DNA of 6,376 nucleotides. Origin: Deltaproteobacteria bacterium (GTDB lineage: Bacteria; Desulfobacterota; Binatia; UBA9968). Made by a program: the position numbers and the translations under genes. The stretch lies in contig VBLN01000182.1 in NCBI GenBank assembly GCA_005878685.1, forward strand, positions 1 through 6,376. The letters are read 5' to 3'. Below the pieces are notes generated by a model. That model searched no databases. It was given only the letters and a program-made list of their open reading frames with translations, and was not told the DNA's origin. Positions 1 to 5,156 of the stretch are shown here, one piece after another (the first letter of the stretch is position 1; the number at the start of each line of letters is the position of its first letter).

Positions 1-2
1 CT

Positions 3-188
3 CAAGGTCTCCATGAAGTGTTTGGATACAGCAGAACCCGGTTTGAGAAGCTTGGCAGGTTGAGAAGCCTGCGAAACGCTGTTGCTCATCCCGCGCGCTC
101 CTTAATCACAAATCCATCATCATGTGTGAAGCTTTGGGAGAAACTTCAGCTGATCGAGGAAGTCCTTGCACGGTCGCGTGGAACCTAA
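3..188 (+). CDS. C-terminal fragment of a HEPN-domain-like protein (5' end outside window)
   Basis: A frame open from the first bases of the window to TAA at 186-188 encodes 61 residues. They contain RNAVAHP at residues 24-30, an R-N-x-x-x-H motif of the kind that marks HEPN domains, which are often RNases in defence and toxin systems. After it comes an amphipathic stretch (KLWEKLQLIEEVL, residues 43-55) like the last helix of such domains. Comparable C-termini occur on HEPN or CBS-plus-HEPN proteins; this is recalled, not searched. The start and any N-terminal domain lie upstream, so the full architecture is unknown. The stop codon sits inside ACCTAAC, the left box of a putative integron attC site, so the gene may be a cassette gene next to the toxin-antitoxin cassette. 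It is the only long open plus-strand frame here. The motif could be a chance match in so short a piece. Confidence 0.55.
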   Translation, partial: QGLHEVFGYSRTRFEKLGRLRSLRNAVAHPARSLITNPSSCVKLWEKLQLIEEVLARSRGT

Positions 189-349
189 CAATGCCTTGAT
201 GGCAAGGGCCCTTCGGCAATATCCTACCCGCATGTGCCCCGGGTGCCGAGCAGAGAAGGCGGGAACATCGCAGGAAGTTGTATGACGCCAAAAACGCTGG
301 AAGTTGGCGGGAGCAATAAGCTTCAGTCGGTTTTTGCTCGGAGTTAGGC
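183..349 (+). other. attC-like site 1 (integron recombination site, enlarged by the 89-bp repeat)
   Basis: The left box ACCTAAC (183-189, fits RYYYAAC) overlaps the HEPN stop codon. The right box GTTAGGC (343-349, fits GTTRRRY) is complementary to it at 6 of 7 positions. Inside, 289-303 pairs with 321-336: seven perfect pairs (CAAAAAC with GTTTTTG), then seven more pairs interrupted by unpaired bases 299, 327 and 329, with a 17-nt loop. The hairpin ends 6 nt before the right box, the same spacing as in the second site at 942-997. Total length is 167 bp, longer than usual attC sites. Subtracting the 89-bp repeat at 191-279 leaves 78 bp, a normal size. Known: attC sites are imperfect bulged hairpins with these boxes. 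Inferred: this is a real or decayed attC interrupted by the repeat. The hairpin with five T's could alternatively be a weak terminator. Confidence 0.4.
191..279 (+). repeat. 89-bp direct repeat, copy A
   Basis: It aligns without gaps to 1016-1104 with 6 mismatches (at 206, 218, 238, 243, 244, 265), about 93% identity, and both ends are sharp. It keeps the same TTGATG (196-201), 18-nt spacer, TATCCT (220-225) promoter-like pair and the GCAGGAAGTT ribosome-binding end as copy B. An ATG at 282 opens only a 21-codon frame, so no gene follows directly. A small frame inside the repeat (199-285, 28 residues with CPGC) is open in both copies, but five of the six differences change an amino acid, which argues against a selected peptide. 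No terminal inverted repeats or target-site duplication are visible. The rest of the gene-free stretch 189-495 holds the attC-like hairpin and the toxin-antitoxin leader; nothing else was seen there. Confidence 0.9.
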
Positions 350-467
350 GGCATTACGAAGCGATGGTAGGACGACGTTTCATCCGGGAGCCACGAGGAC
401 GCCAAAGAAGGTGAAATCGATCACTGATGAAAAAGTACTCACCCCGATTTCGTCCTAGTGGGAACTC

Positions 468-490
468 TGCTAGAGTGTCGGTTTAAGAGG
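468..490 (+). promoter_or_regulatory. Candidate extended -10 promoter and RBS of the toxin-antitoxin pair
   Basis: TGCTAGAGT at 468-476 fits an extended -10 element (TGn plus TAGAGT, 4 of 6 to TATAAT). No good -35 hexamer lies 17 nt upstream. A transcript would start near 482 and leave a short leader. AAGAGG at 485-490 is a ribosome binding site 5 nt before the antitoxin ATG. The box is weak and may be chance. Confidence 0.3.
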
Positions 491-495
491 TCCCA

Positions 496-696
496 ATGAG
501 CAAAGTCAAAAATATCGAACGAGAAATTCAAAAGCTTACGCCGTCTGAACTTGAGGCTTTTCGTAGATGGTTCCGTGAATACGATTCTGATGAGTGGGAT
601 CGCCAGATTGAGGAAGACGTCCGGGCCGGCAAGCTTGACAAGCTAGCGGAAGAAGCCTTGGCTGCGCATCGTGCGGGGAAGAGCAAGGAGCTTTGA
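496..696 (+). CDS. Antitoxin of a type II toxin-antitoxin pair
   Basis: A 66-residue, highly charged, mostly helical protein. Residues 1-30 form an amphipathic helix region (ending SELEAFRRWFREYD), followed by an acidic middle (EWDRQIEEDVRAGKLDKL) and a basic tail (AHRAGKSKEL). This matches small antitoxins found directly upstream of RelE/ParE-fold toxins in many proteobacteria and in integron cassettes. In such pairs the flexible C-terminal half wraps the toxin, and the complex usually represses its own promoter. No classical helix-turn-helix or ribbon-helix-helix is evident, so its DNA-binding mode is unknown. The ATG at 496 has AAGAGG 5 nt upstream. Its stop overlaps the toxin start (TTGA, 693-696), which implies translational coupling, with antitoxin made first. 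Family assignment rests on pattern and partner. Confidence 0.8.
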   Translation: MSKVKNIEREIQKLTPSELEAFRRWFREYDSDEWDRQIEEDVRAGKLDKLAEEALAAHRAGKSKEL

Positions 697-947
697 GGCA
701 CTTCGCTTCTCCTAGTTTTTGGTTTTGCTATAGAGCTCTACCCGAACCGATTCAAGAACTTGCGGACAAGAACTTCGCGCTTCTCAAGGTAAACCCTTCT
801 TATCGGTCGTTACGCTTCAAGAAAGTTGGAAAGTATCGTGCCGTCCGAGTTGGCCTACACTACCGAGCGTTGGCCACCGAGGCGGGCGAAGACTTATTGT
901 GGTTTTGGATTGGCACTCACTCTGAGTACGACAAGCTTGTGGGCTAA
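693..947 (+). CDS. RelE/ParE-family toxin
   Basis: An 84-residue basic protein with the RelE/ParE-fold toxin pattern: N-terminal helices (PSFWFCYRALPEPIQELADK, residues 7-26), a LRFKKV strand (40-45), a basic sheet core YRAVRVGLHYRAL (48-60), and the terminal strand LWFWIGTHSEYDKL (69-82). Members either cut mRNA on the ribosome (RelE-like) or poison gyrase (ParE-like); the sequence alone does not decide which. The last strand holds His76 and Tyr79, positions where RelE-type toxins tend to carry functional residues (inferred). Translation most likely starts at TTG 693, since no ATG is nearby and AAGGAG lies at 685-690. The 2-nt gap to the TTG is short, so reinitiation after the antitoxin stop is likely. 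Length is normal and the gene looks intact. Its TAA lies in GGCTAAC, the left box of a putative attC site. Confidence 0.9.
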   Translation: MRHFASPSFWFCYRALPEPIQELADKNFALLKVNPSYRSLRFKKVGKYRAVRVGLHYRALATEAGEDLLWFWIGTHSEYDKLVG

Positions 948-997
948 CTTTTCTCTCCAGACCGACGGTATACACACGGCTGAGCACAGCGTTAGGC
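942..997 (+). other. attC-like site 2, at the end of the toxin-antitoxin cassette
   Basis: A 56-bp element. The left box GGCTAAC (942-948) overlaps the toxin stop codon. The right box GTTAGGC (991-997) pairs with it at 6 of 7 positions. Six nt inward on each side a stem follows: CTC 955-957 with GAG 982-984, base 958 bulged, AG 959-960 with CT 980-981, base 961 bulged, CCG 962-964 with CGG 977-979, and a 12-nt loop. Two bulged bases on one arm and equal 6-nt spacers are typical of attC sites, where extrahelical bases set the recombined strand. The length matches the shortest attC sites known. Weak points are the second base of the left box (G instead of a pyrimidine) and the shortness of the stem. 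Confidence 0.5.
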
Positions 998-1015
998 AAT
1001 CACATCTACATTGAG

Positions 1016-1104
1016 ATGCCTTGATGGCAACGGCCCTTCGGCGATATCCTACCCGCATGTGCACCGGCAGCCGAGCAGAGAAGGCGGGAGCATCGCAGGA
1101 AGTT
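1016..1104 (+). repeat. 89-bp direct repeat, copy B (leader of the substrate-binding protein gene)
   Basis: This is the second copy of the element at 191-279, offset by exactly 825 bp, so the two copies bracket the toxin-antitoxin cassette. It starts 18 nt after the right box of attC-like site 2 and ends at the base before the ATG at 1105. AGGAAG at 1097-1102 serves as ribosome binding site. The transcript part can form CCCGC (1052-1056) with GCGGG (1084-1088), a stem kept in copy A. An upstream in-frame ATG at 1024 would add 27 residues in front of the signal peptide, but the peptide encoded by the repeat shows no sign of selection, so it is treated as untranslated leader. Confidence 0.9.
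1021..1050 (+). promoter_or_regulatory. Candidate sigma-70-type promoter inside repeat copy B
   Basis: TTGATG (1021-1026) and TATCCT (1045-1050) are separated by 18 nt; each matches 4 of 6 consensus bases. The pair is unchanged in copy A (196-201 and 220-225) although six other bases differ. A transcript starting near 1057 would have a leader of about 48 nt before the ATG at 1105. No transcription data are available. Confidence 0.4.
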
Positions 1105-2085
1105 ATGATATCAAAGATTCTGGTGATAGGGCTTTCCTTTCTCTTCTGTCTCGTCTCTCATCCATCAGAGGCACAAGTTAAACCCTCGCTTGAGAAGATG
1201 CGGTTCGTCTACAGCGCCATTGGCGGCTCTCAAGCCTCAGTATGGATCCCGTACGAGGCCGGAATCTTTCGCAAGCATGGCCTGGACATCGAGCTGCTCT
1301 ATGTGGGCGGAGGCGGGCGGGCGGCGCAGGTGGTGCAGTCGGGTGAAGTTCCCATGGGAATCTTCACCGGAGGCGCGGTCGTCAACTCCAATCTGGCGGG
1401 GGGAGACCTTTCCCTTATCGCCCGGCCGGAGATCCGGCAGGTGGAGGAGTTGAAGGGCAAAAAAATAGGCATTACGCGCTTCGGCTCCGCCACGGACTTC
1501 GCCCTGCTCTACAGCGAAGAAAAGTGGCCGATCAAACGGGGGCGGGATTTCGCGGTGATTCAAATGGGCGGGATGCCCGAGATGTTCGCGGCGCTGAAGA
1601 GTCGCGCGTTGGACGCGGCGACGCTCAACCCGGAATTCACCATCCTGGCGCGCAAAGAAGGGCTCAAGGAGCTCGTCGACATGTCCGCCTTGGGACTCAG
1701 CTTCCCCACCTCAGCCATTGTCACAACCCGATCTTTCATTCGACGAAACGAGAACGCCGTCAAGAGATTCGTCCGCGGCTTTGTGGAAGGCAACCATTTC
1801 GCCAAAACGCAGCGCGACTTTAGCGTCGAAGTGTTCAGAAAATATTACAAGAACGACGACCGCGAATACTTGAACGGGATCTACGACTTGTATGTCTTGC
1901 GCTATATACCCCAGGTTCCTTACCCGTCCGCAGAAGCCATCAAAGTTGTCCTTGATCAGATGGCGGACAAAGATCCCAGGGCACGCGCGGCGCAGCCGGA
2001 GCAGTTTATTGATGCCCGCTTCTTCCAGGAGCTTGAAAAAGAGGGATTCATCCGGCGGCTGTGGCAATCAAAACAGCCGAGCTAA
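1105..2085 (+). CDS. NMT1/SsuA-type ABC transporter substrate-binding protein, probably with an internal deletion
   Basis: A 326-residue secreted protein. A signal peptide (residues 1-23, hydrophobic core ILVIGLSFLFCLV, cleavage after SEA) is followed by lobe 1: YSAIGGSQASVWIPYEAGIF, then LDIELLYVGGGGRAAQ, then GEVPMGIFTGG. Lobe 2 has LKGKKIGITRFGSATDF, LKSRALDAAT, VTTRSFIRRN and AVKRFVRGFVEG. This is the NMT1/SsuA/TauA-like periplasmic binding fold. Members bind small organic ligands such as sulfonates, nitrate or pyrimidine precursors; the ligand here is unknown. No permease or ATPase gene is near, so it is an orphan. After LSLIA (residues 102-106, base 1422) the sequence goes straight to RPEIRQVEELKG, whereas relatives as I recall them have about 12-14 more residues there, ending in a strand before RPEI. 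The start at 1105 is chosen because the signal peptide begins there and AGGAAG lies just upstream. The stop is followed by a terminator. Confidence 0.85.
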   Translation: MISKILVIGLSFLFCLVSHPSEAQVKPSLEKMRFVYSAIGGSQASVWIPYEAGIFRKHGLDIELLYVGGGGRAAQVVQSGEVPMGIFTGGAVVNSNLAGGDLSLIARPEIRQVEELKGKKIGITRFGSATDFALLYSEEKWPIKRGRDFAVIQMGGMPEMFAALKSRALDAATLNPEFTILARKEGLKELVDMSALGLSFPTSAIVTTRSFIRRNENAVKRFVRGFVEGNHFAKTQRDFSVEVFRKYYKNDDREYLNGIYDLYVLRYIPQVPYPSAEAIKVVLDQMADKDPRARAAQPEQFIDARFFQELEKEGFIRRLWQSKQPS

Positions 2086-2110
2086 CCGGAGAGCTGCCAA
2101 ACTCTTCACT

Positions 2111-2138
2111 ACCCGGTGCCGTGATCACGGGTTTTTTT
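2111..2138 (+). terminator. Intrinsic terminator of the substrate-binding protein gene
   Basis: ACCCG (2111-2115) pairs with CGGGT (2128-2132) and TG (2117-2118) with CA (2126-2127). One G is bulged and the loop has 7 nt; an alternative inner palindrome is CCGTGATCACGG. A run of seven T's (2132-2138) follows. It lies 26 nt after the stop at 2085 and touches the end of the convergent HlyD-family gene. The minus strand has no matching T tract, so it probably works in one direction only. Confidence 0.75.
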
Positions 2139-3279
2139 ACTTTCTGGAAATAAAAACCGCAGCGTTCATCCCCGGCCGCAAGACGCCGTCCGCATCTTCA
2201 ACGACGATGTCGGTCTGAAAGAGCTGCAGAGCCTTTTCTTCCCCAGTCTGCCCGTTGCTCGGAGTGGATTCCGCTTGTCGGTGGACACGGCGTATGACTC
2301 CCGGGAAACTACTCTCCGGCAAGGAGCCGATCCAGACCTTCACCTTAAGGCCGGCGCGCACAAACCCTAATTTATCCTCCGGAAGATAGGCGCGCACCCA
2401 TAGACTATCGATCTGGATGAGCGTAGCGATCGGTTTGCCGGCGTCAACCAAGTCGCCCAGCCGTAGGTCCAGCGCTTCCACGACAGAATCCAGCGGGGCT
2501 TTAATGACTGTTTCTTCTAGTTGTGCCTTCAGAAACTCCACCCGGGCGCGAGCCATTTCGACGCCTGCTTTCGTCTGAGCAATCTCCTCCTTTCGATAGC
2601 CGCTCTGGAGCTGTCTGAGCCTCGACTCGGCTTCGGCGAAACGATAGCGTGCCCGTGCCATGTCCTCCTTACGCGATCCGGCGAGGAACAGATCATACCG
2701 TTCCTTTGAGGATATCATCCTCTGCTCCGCTTCCACCGCCTTGGCTTTCGCATCATCGTAATCCTGACTTGCAACCAAATGACGGTCAACCAAGTTGCGT
2801 ATCCGCTGCCGGAACTTTTCTGCATTATCATACTGCGCCTTCGCCGCAAGCCAATCCGCTTTAGCATGATCGGTCTCATCCTGCCGCGGACCGGCGATGA
2901 GCCTATCCAACTCCTCCTGGTTTTGCTTCACGGCCGCCTCCGCCTGCTCTATCTCCTCCTTCCTGTAACCGGCCCTCAGCTGAGCATACTTCGCCTCGGT
3001 TTGCCTAAGGGATGCCTGCGCCTCGGCTAGAGAGGCGTTGAGCTCGCCCGGTTCGAGCAAGACGAGAACATCCCCTGCTTTAACTAGCTGCCCTTCACGC
3101 GCGACCACCTTAAGAACCCGCCCGCCTATCTTGGAGCCCACATGAATGTCGTCGGCCTCGATCACCCCGGAAATTGCGAACTCTCCCCCGTTACCTATGA
3201 CCCTCCAGGCAGTATAGCCAGCCCCAGCTACCAGGACTGCAATGGTCACACTGATAATATACAGACTTCTCTTCGACAT
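2137..3279 (-). CDS. YbhG-like HlyD-family membrane fusion (periplasmic adaptor) protein
   Basis: A 380-residue adaptor that would link an inner-membrane exporter, usually an ABC type, to the outer membrane. An N-terminal anchor (residues 5-23, LYIISVTIAVLVAGAGY) is followed by a lipoyl/barrel-sandwich half (GVIEADDIHVGSKIGGRV, GDVLVLLEPGEL), a long coiled-coil hairpin (about 80-254), the second lipoyl half (IKAPLDSVVEALDLRLGDLV) and a beta-barrel with LWVRAYLPEDKL. The end DADGVLRPGMNAAVF resembles E. coli YbhG. The coiled coil carries four GxRxE(E/D)-type repeats at 104, 130, 201 and 227, that is two pairs each 26 residues apart, one pair per helix arm. The start at 3279 is preferred over an in-frame ATG at 3333 because the membrane anchor follows at once and GTGGAG lies 8 nt upstream. 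No exporter genes follow, as the downstream gene is convergent. The partner must lie elsewhere. Confidence 0.9.
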   Translation of the reverse strand: MSKRSLYIISVTIAVLVAGAGYTAWRVIGNGGEFAISGVIEADDIHVGSKIGGRVLKVVAREGQLVKAGDVLVLLEPGELNASLAEAQASLRQTEAKYAQLRAGYRKEEIEQAEAAVKQNQEELDRLIAGPRQDETDHAKADWLAAKAQYDNAEKFRQRIRNLVDRHLVASQDYDDAKAKAVEAEQRMISSKERYDLFLAGSRKEDMARARYRFAEAESRLRQLQSGYRKEEIAQTKAGVEMARARVEFLKAQLEETVIKAPLDSVVEALDLRLGDLVDAGKPIATLIQIDSLWVRAYLPEDKLGFVRAGLKVKVWIGSLPESSFPGVIRRVHRQAESTPSNGQTGEEKALQLFQTDIVVEDADGVLRPGMNAAVFISRK

Positions 3280-3467
3280 CACTAAAACTCCACCCTCCGC
3301 CTTCTCCAAGTTATAGGTGGCTAACGGTCTCATACTCTAAAGAACTTCAAGCTCCTTGGCAACACAACCGTTGATTGCGTCGTCTTGAGATGGTAAGGTC
3401 ATCCTGCATCTGGAGATGGCGTTCTCTATTAACTGCCTACCAGGGCTGATGACGCCTACTTCAATTC

Positions 3468-3474
3468 AGGAGGT
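3468..3474 (+). promoter_or_regulatory. Perfect Shine-Dalgarno (AGGAGGT) of the antiporter operon, in the divergent intergenic region
   Basis: AGGAGGT lies 6 nt before the ATG at 3481, a near-ideal ribosome binding site. The 201-bp region 3280-3480 between the minus-strand adaptor gene and the plus-strand operon must hold promoters for both. I looked for -35/-10 pairs and found none that convinces; TTGATT (3371) and TTGAGA (3385) lack good -10 partners. No operator-like palindrome was seen. Confidence 0.8.
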
Positions 3475-3480
3475 AGAGTC

Positions 3481-4644
3481 ATGGAACAGCTCTGGTGGGA
3501 CGCGTCTTTCTGGATCGCTCTCGCCTTAATATCAAGCCTTCTCTCTCTCAGAATCGAGATTTCCGTCGCCCTGGTTGAGCTTATAGTAGGTATCATTGCC
3601 GGAAACTCGTTTCACCCGGAAATTTCCGAGTGGATCAATTTCCTTGCCAGTTTTGGCGCTGTCATCCTCACGTTTCTCGCCGGCGCCGAACTTGAAAGCC
3701 AAACCCTAAAGAGATTCTGGAAAGAGAGCCTGGTCCTAGGAATCATAGGGTTTTTTGCTCCCTTCGCCCTGTCATGGCTAGCAGCTCAGCTTTTCCTAGG
3801 TTGGGATCTTAGAGCAGCACAGATCGCTGGAATCGCGATGTCCACTACATCGGTTGCCGTCGTCTACGCCGTCATGGTGGAAACCGGACTTAACGAGACA
3901 CCTATAGGGAAGCTAATCCTGGCCGCCTGTTTCGTGGATGATCTTGGAACCGTTATCGCCCTCGGGTTGCTGTTTACCAGCTTCGGAGTCTGGTTTTGGA
4001 CCTTTGTTGCCCTAACCGGTGTTGCTCTGTTTCTTCTCCCAAAAATTACGCCCTACTACCTTAAAAAAGTCAACGCGCATTCCAGCGAGCCTGAGGTGAA
4101 GTATATCTACTTAGTGCTACTAGTCCTCGCGTATCTCGCCGTGCGAGGCGGTAGTGAGGGCGTACTTCCAGCATATCTGGTCGGCATGGTCCTGGCCGAC
4201 ACGTTCCTGGCCAACAGGGAACTGATAAGGCGGATGAGAGCCACGACGTTTGCCTTACTGACGCCATTCTACTTTCTCAAAGCCGGAAGCCTGGTCGACT
4301 TAAAGGCTGTGGTCGCGGGTTTTGCCTTCGTGGTCGTCTTCTTCTTGGCAAAAAGCCTTTCGAAATTCCTAGGCTTGTACCCGGCAGGGGCACTTTTCCG
4401 ATTCACCACAAAGATCAATCTCTATACTACTCTGATGATGAGCACGGGCCTCACATTCGGAACGATCTCTGCCCTCTATGGCCTTACACATGGAATCATT
4501 ACGAAAGAACAGTATTCCATCTTGGTTGTCACGGTCATTTTAACTGCCATTATCCCCACCCTCATAGCTCAAACCTTTTTTGAGCCGAAGGGTAAAGAAC
4601 GTGAGGTCCTGTTTGGGAAAAAAGGAGGGAAGAAAAATGTTTAA
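3481..4644 (+). CDS. CPA-type sodium (potassium)/proton antiporter
   Basis: A 387-residue membrane protein of the Na_H_Exchanger (CPA) fold with about 11-13 hydrophobic segments. It exchanges monovalent cations for protons across the inner membrane. Hallmarks are LTFLAGAELE (63-72), MSTTSVAVVYAV (120-131) and FVDDLGTVIALGL (151-163). The Asp153-Asp154 pair is the ion-binding DD motif typical of electrogenic antiporters. YFLKAGSLVDL (264-274) and Lys291 in KSLSKFLG fit the later core helices. There is no C-terminal TrkA-N/RCK domain, only a short basic tail (EPKGKEREVLFGKKGGKKNV), so nucleotide gating would need another protein. The universal stress protein gene overlaps its end by 8 nt and is a candidate regulator; this is inference. 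Cation preference cannot be read from sequence. Start: ATG 3481 behind a perfect AGGAGGT. First gene of an apparent four-gene operon. Confidence 0.92.
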   Translation: MEQLWWDASFWIALALISSLLSLRIEISVALVELIVGIIAGNSFHPEISEWINFLASFGAVILTFLAGAELESQTLKRFWKESLVLGIIGFFAPFALSWLAAQLFLGWDLRAAQIAGIAMSTTSVAVVYAVMVETGLNETPIGKLILAACFVDDLGTVIALGLLFTSFGVWFWTFVALTGVALFLLPKITPYYLKKVNAHSSEPEVKYIYLVLLVLAYLAVRGGSEGVLPAYLVGMVLADTFLANRELIRRMRATTFALLTPFYFLKAGSLVDLKAVVAGFAFVVVFFLAKSLSKFLGLYPAGALFRFTTKINLYTTLMMSTGLTFGTISALYGLTHGIITKEQYSILVVTVILTAIIPTLIAQTFFEPKGKEREVLFGKKGGKKNV

Positions 4645-5065
4645 GAAGATATTACTGGCTTATGATGGCTCCGATGGCGCGAAGCTGGCTCTCGAAAGGG
4701 TTGCGGAGCTTGCCAAGGTCACGAAGACGGAACTTCATATGTTGGCTGTCGGTAGGATCCCGGAATACGCAGAGACAATGAGCGAAGTGGAAGAAGCCCG
4801 GGAACAAGCTAAGAACTTTTATTCAAAGATCATGGAGGACGCGGTTGAAAGTCTAAGACAGCGAGAATTAGAAGCCAAGGTCCATATAGATTTTGGCAAA
4901 CCGGGTGATGTTATCTTAAGAATTGCCGAGGATTTGATTGTTGATCTGATTGTATTGGGGACCAAGCCTCACTCCGCGCTGAGAAGAAGGTTTCTTGGAG
5001 CTACCGTAGACAAAGTTGTAGACCATGCTCTCTGCTCTGTATTGGTTGTGAGGACTGTAAGTTAG
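4637..5065 (+). CDS. Universal stress protein (UspA family) with altered nucleotide-binding loop
   Basis: A 142-residue single Usp domain, normal length. It opens with the family strand KKILLAYDGSDGAKLAL (3-19), has VHIDFGKPGDVILRIAED (82-99), and ends DLIVLGTKPHSALRRRFLGA (103-122) and VVDHALCSVLVVR. ATP-binding members carry G-2x-G-9x-G(S/T) in the last loop. Here it reads G108-TK-P111-nine residues-G121-A122, so the second Gly is Pro and the Ser/Thr is Ala. Asp10 of the first loop is kept. ATP binding may therefore be weak or absent, as in UspA-like members. The start at 4637 is chosen over an in-frame ATG at 4580 because the Usp fold begins there and AAAGGAGGG sits 7 nt upstream. It overlaps the antiporter end by 8 nt, so the two are co-translated and may work together. 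Confidence 0.93.
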   Translation: MFKKILLAYDGSDGAKLALERVAELAKVTKTELHMLAVGRIPEYAETMSEVEEAREQAKNFYSKIMEDAVESLRQRELEAKVHIDFGKPGDVILRIAEDLIVDLIVLGTKPHSALRRRFLGATVDKVVDHALCSVLVVRTVS

Positions 5066-5156
5066 ATATTCGGGCCGGTCTGATGAGCAAACGCTGCTCT
5101 TAGTTCGAGCTTCTTGGGAGTTTGTCGCCGGCAAGCCGGGAGTATTCACCAACGAA

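Noticed and set aside
199..285. Small frame in repeat copy A with a CPGC motif, as a possible zinc peptide
   Set aside because: In copy B the second Cys is Ser, and five of six differences are non-synonymous, so no coding constraint shows.
282..347. 21-codon frame after repeat copy A, vaguely like the signal peptide start of the substrate-binding protein
   Set aside because: Similarity fades after about 19 bases, the frame is tiny, and it lies inside the attC-like hairpin. A decayed gene start cannot be excluded.
106..405. 99-residue minus-strand frame
   Set aside because: It crosses the HEPN gene end, the repeat and the hairpin; composition is not protein-like and no ribosome binding site is seen.
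817..1014. Frames on both strands overlapping the toxin end
   Set aside because: They are out-of-frame shadows of the toxin gene and run through attC-like site 2.
1021..1104. Longer start (ATG 1021 or 1024) for the substrate-binding protein
   Set aside because: It would put 27-28 residues of repeat-encoded, unconstrained sequence before a clear signal peptide; ATG 1105 has its own ribosome binding site.
2085..2110. AGCTAAC at the stop of the substrate-binding gene as a third attC left box
   Set aside because: No GTTRRRY box or bulged hairpin follows; a normal terminator does.
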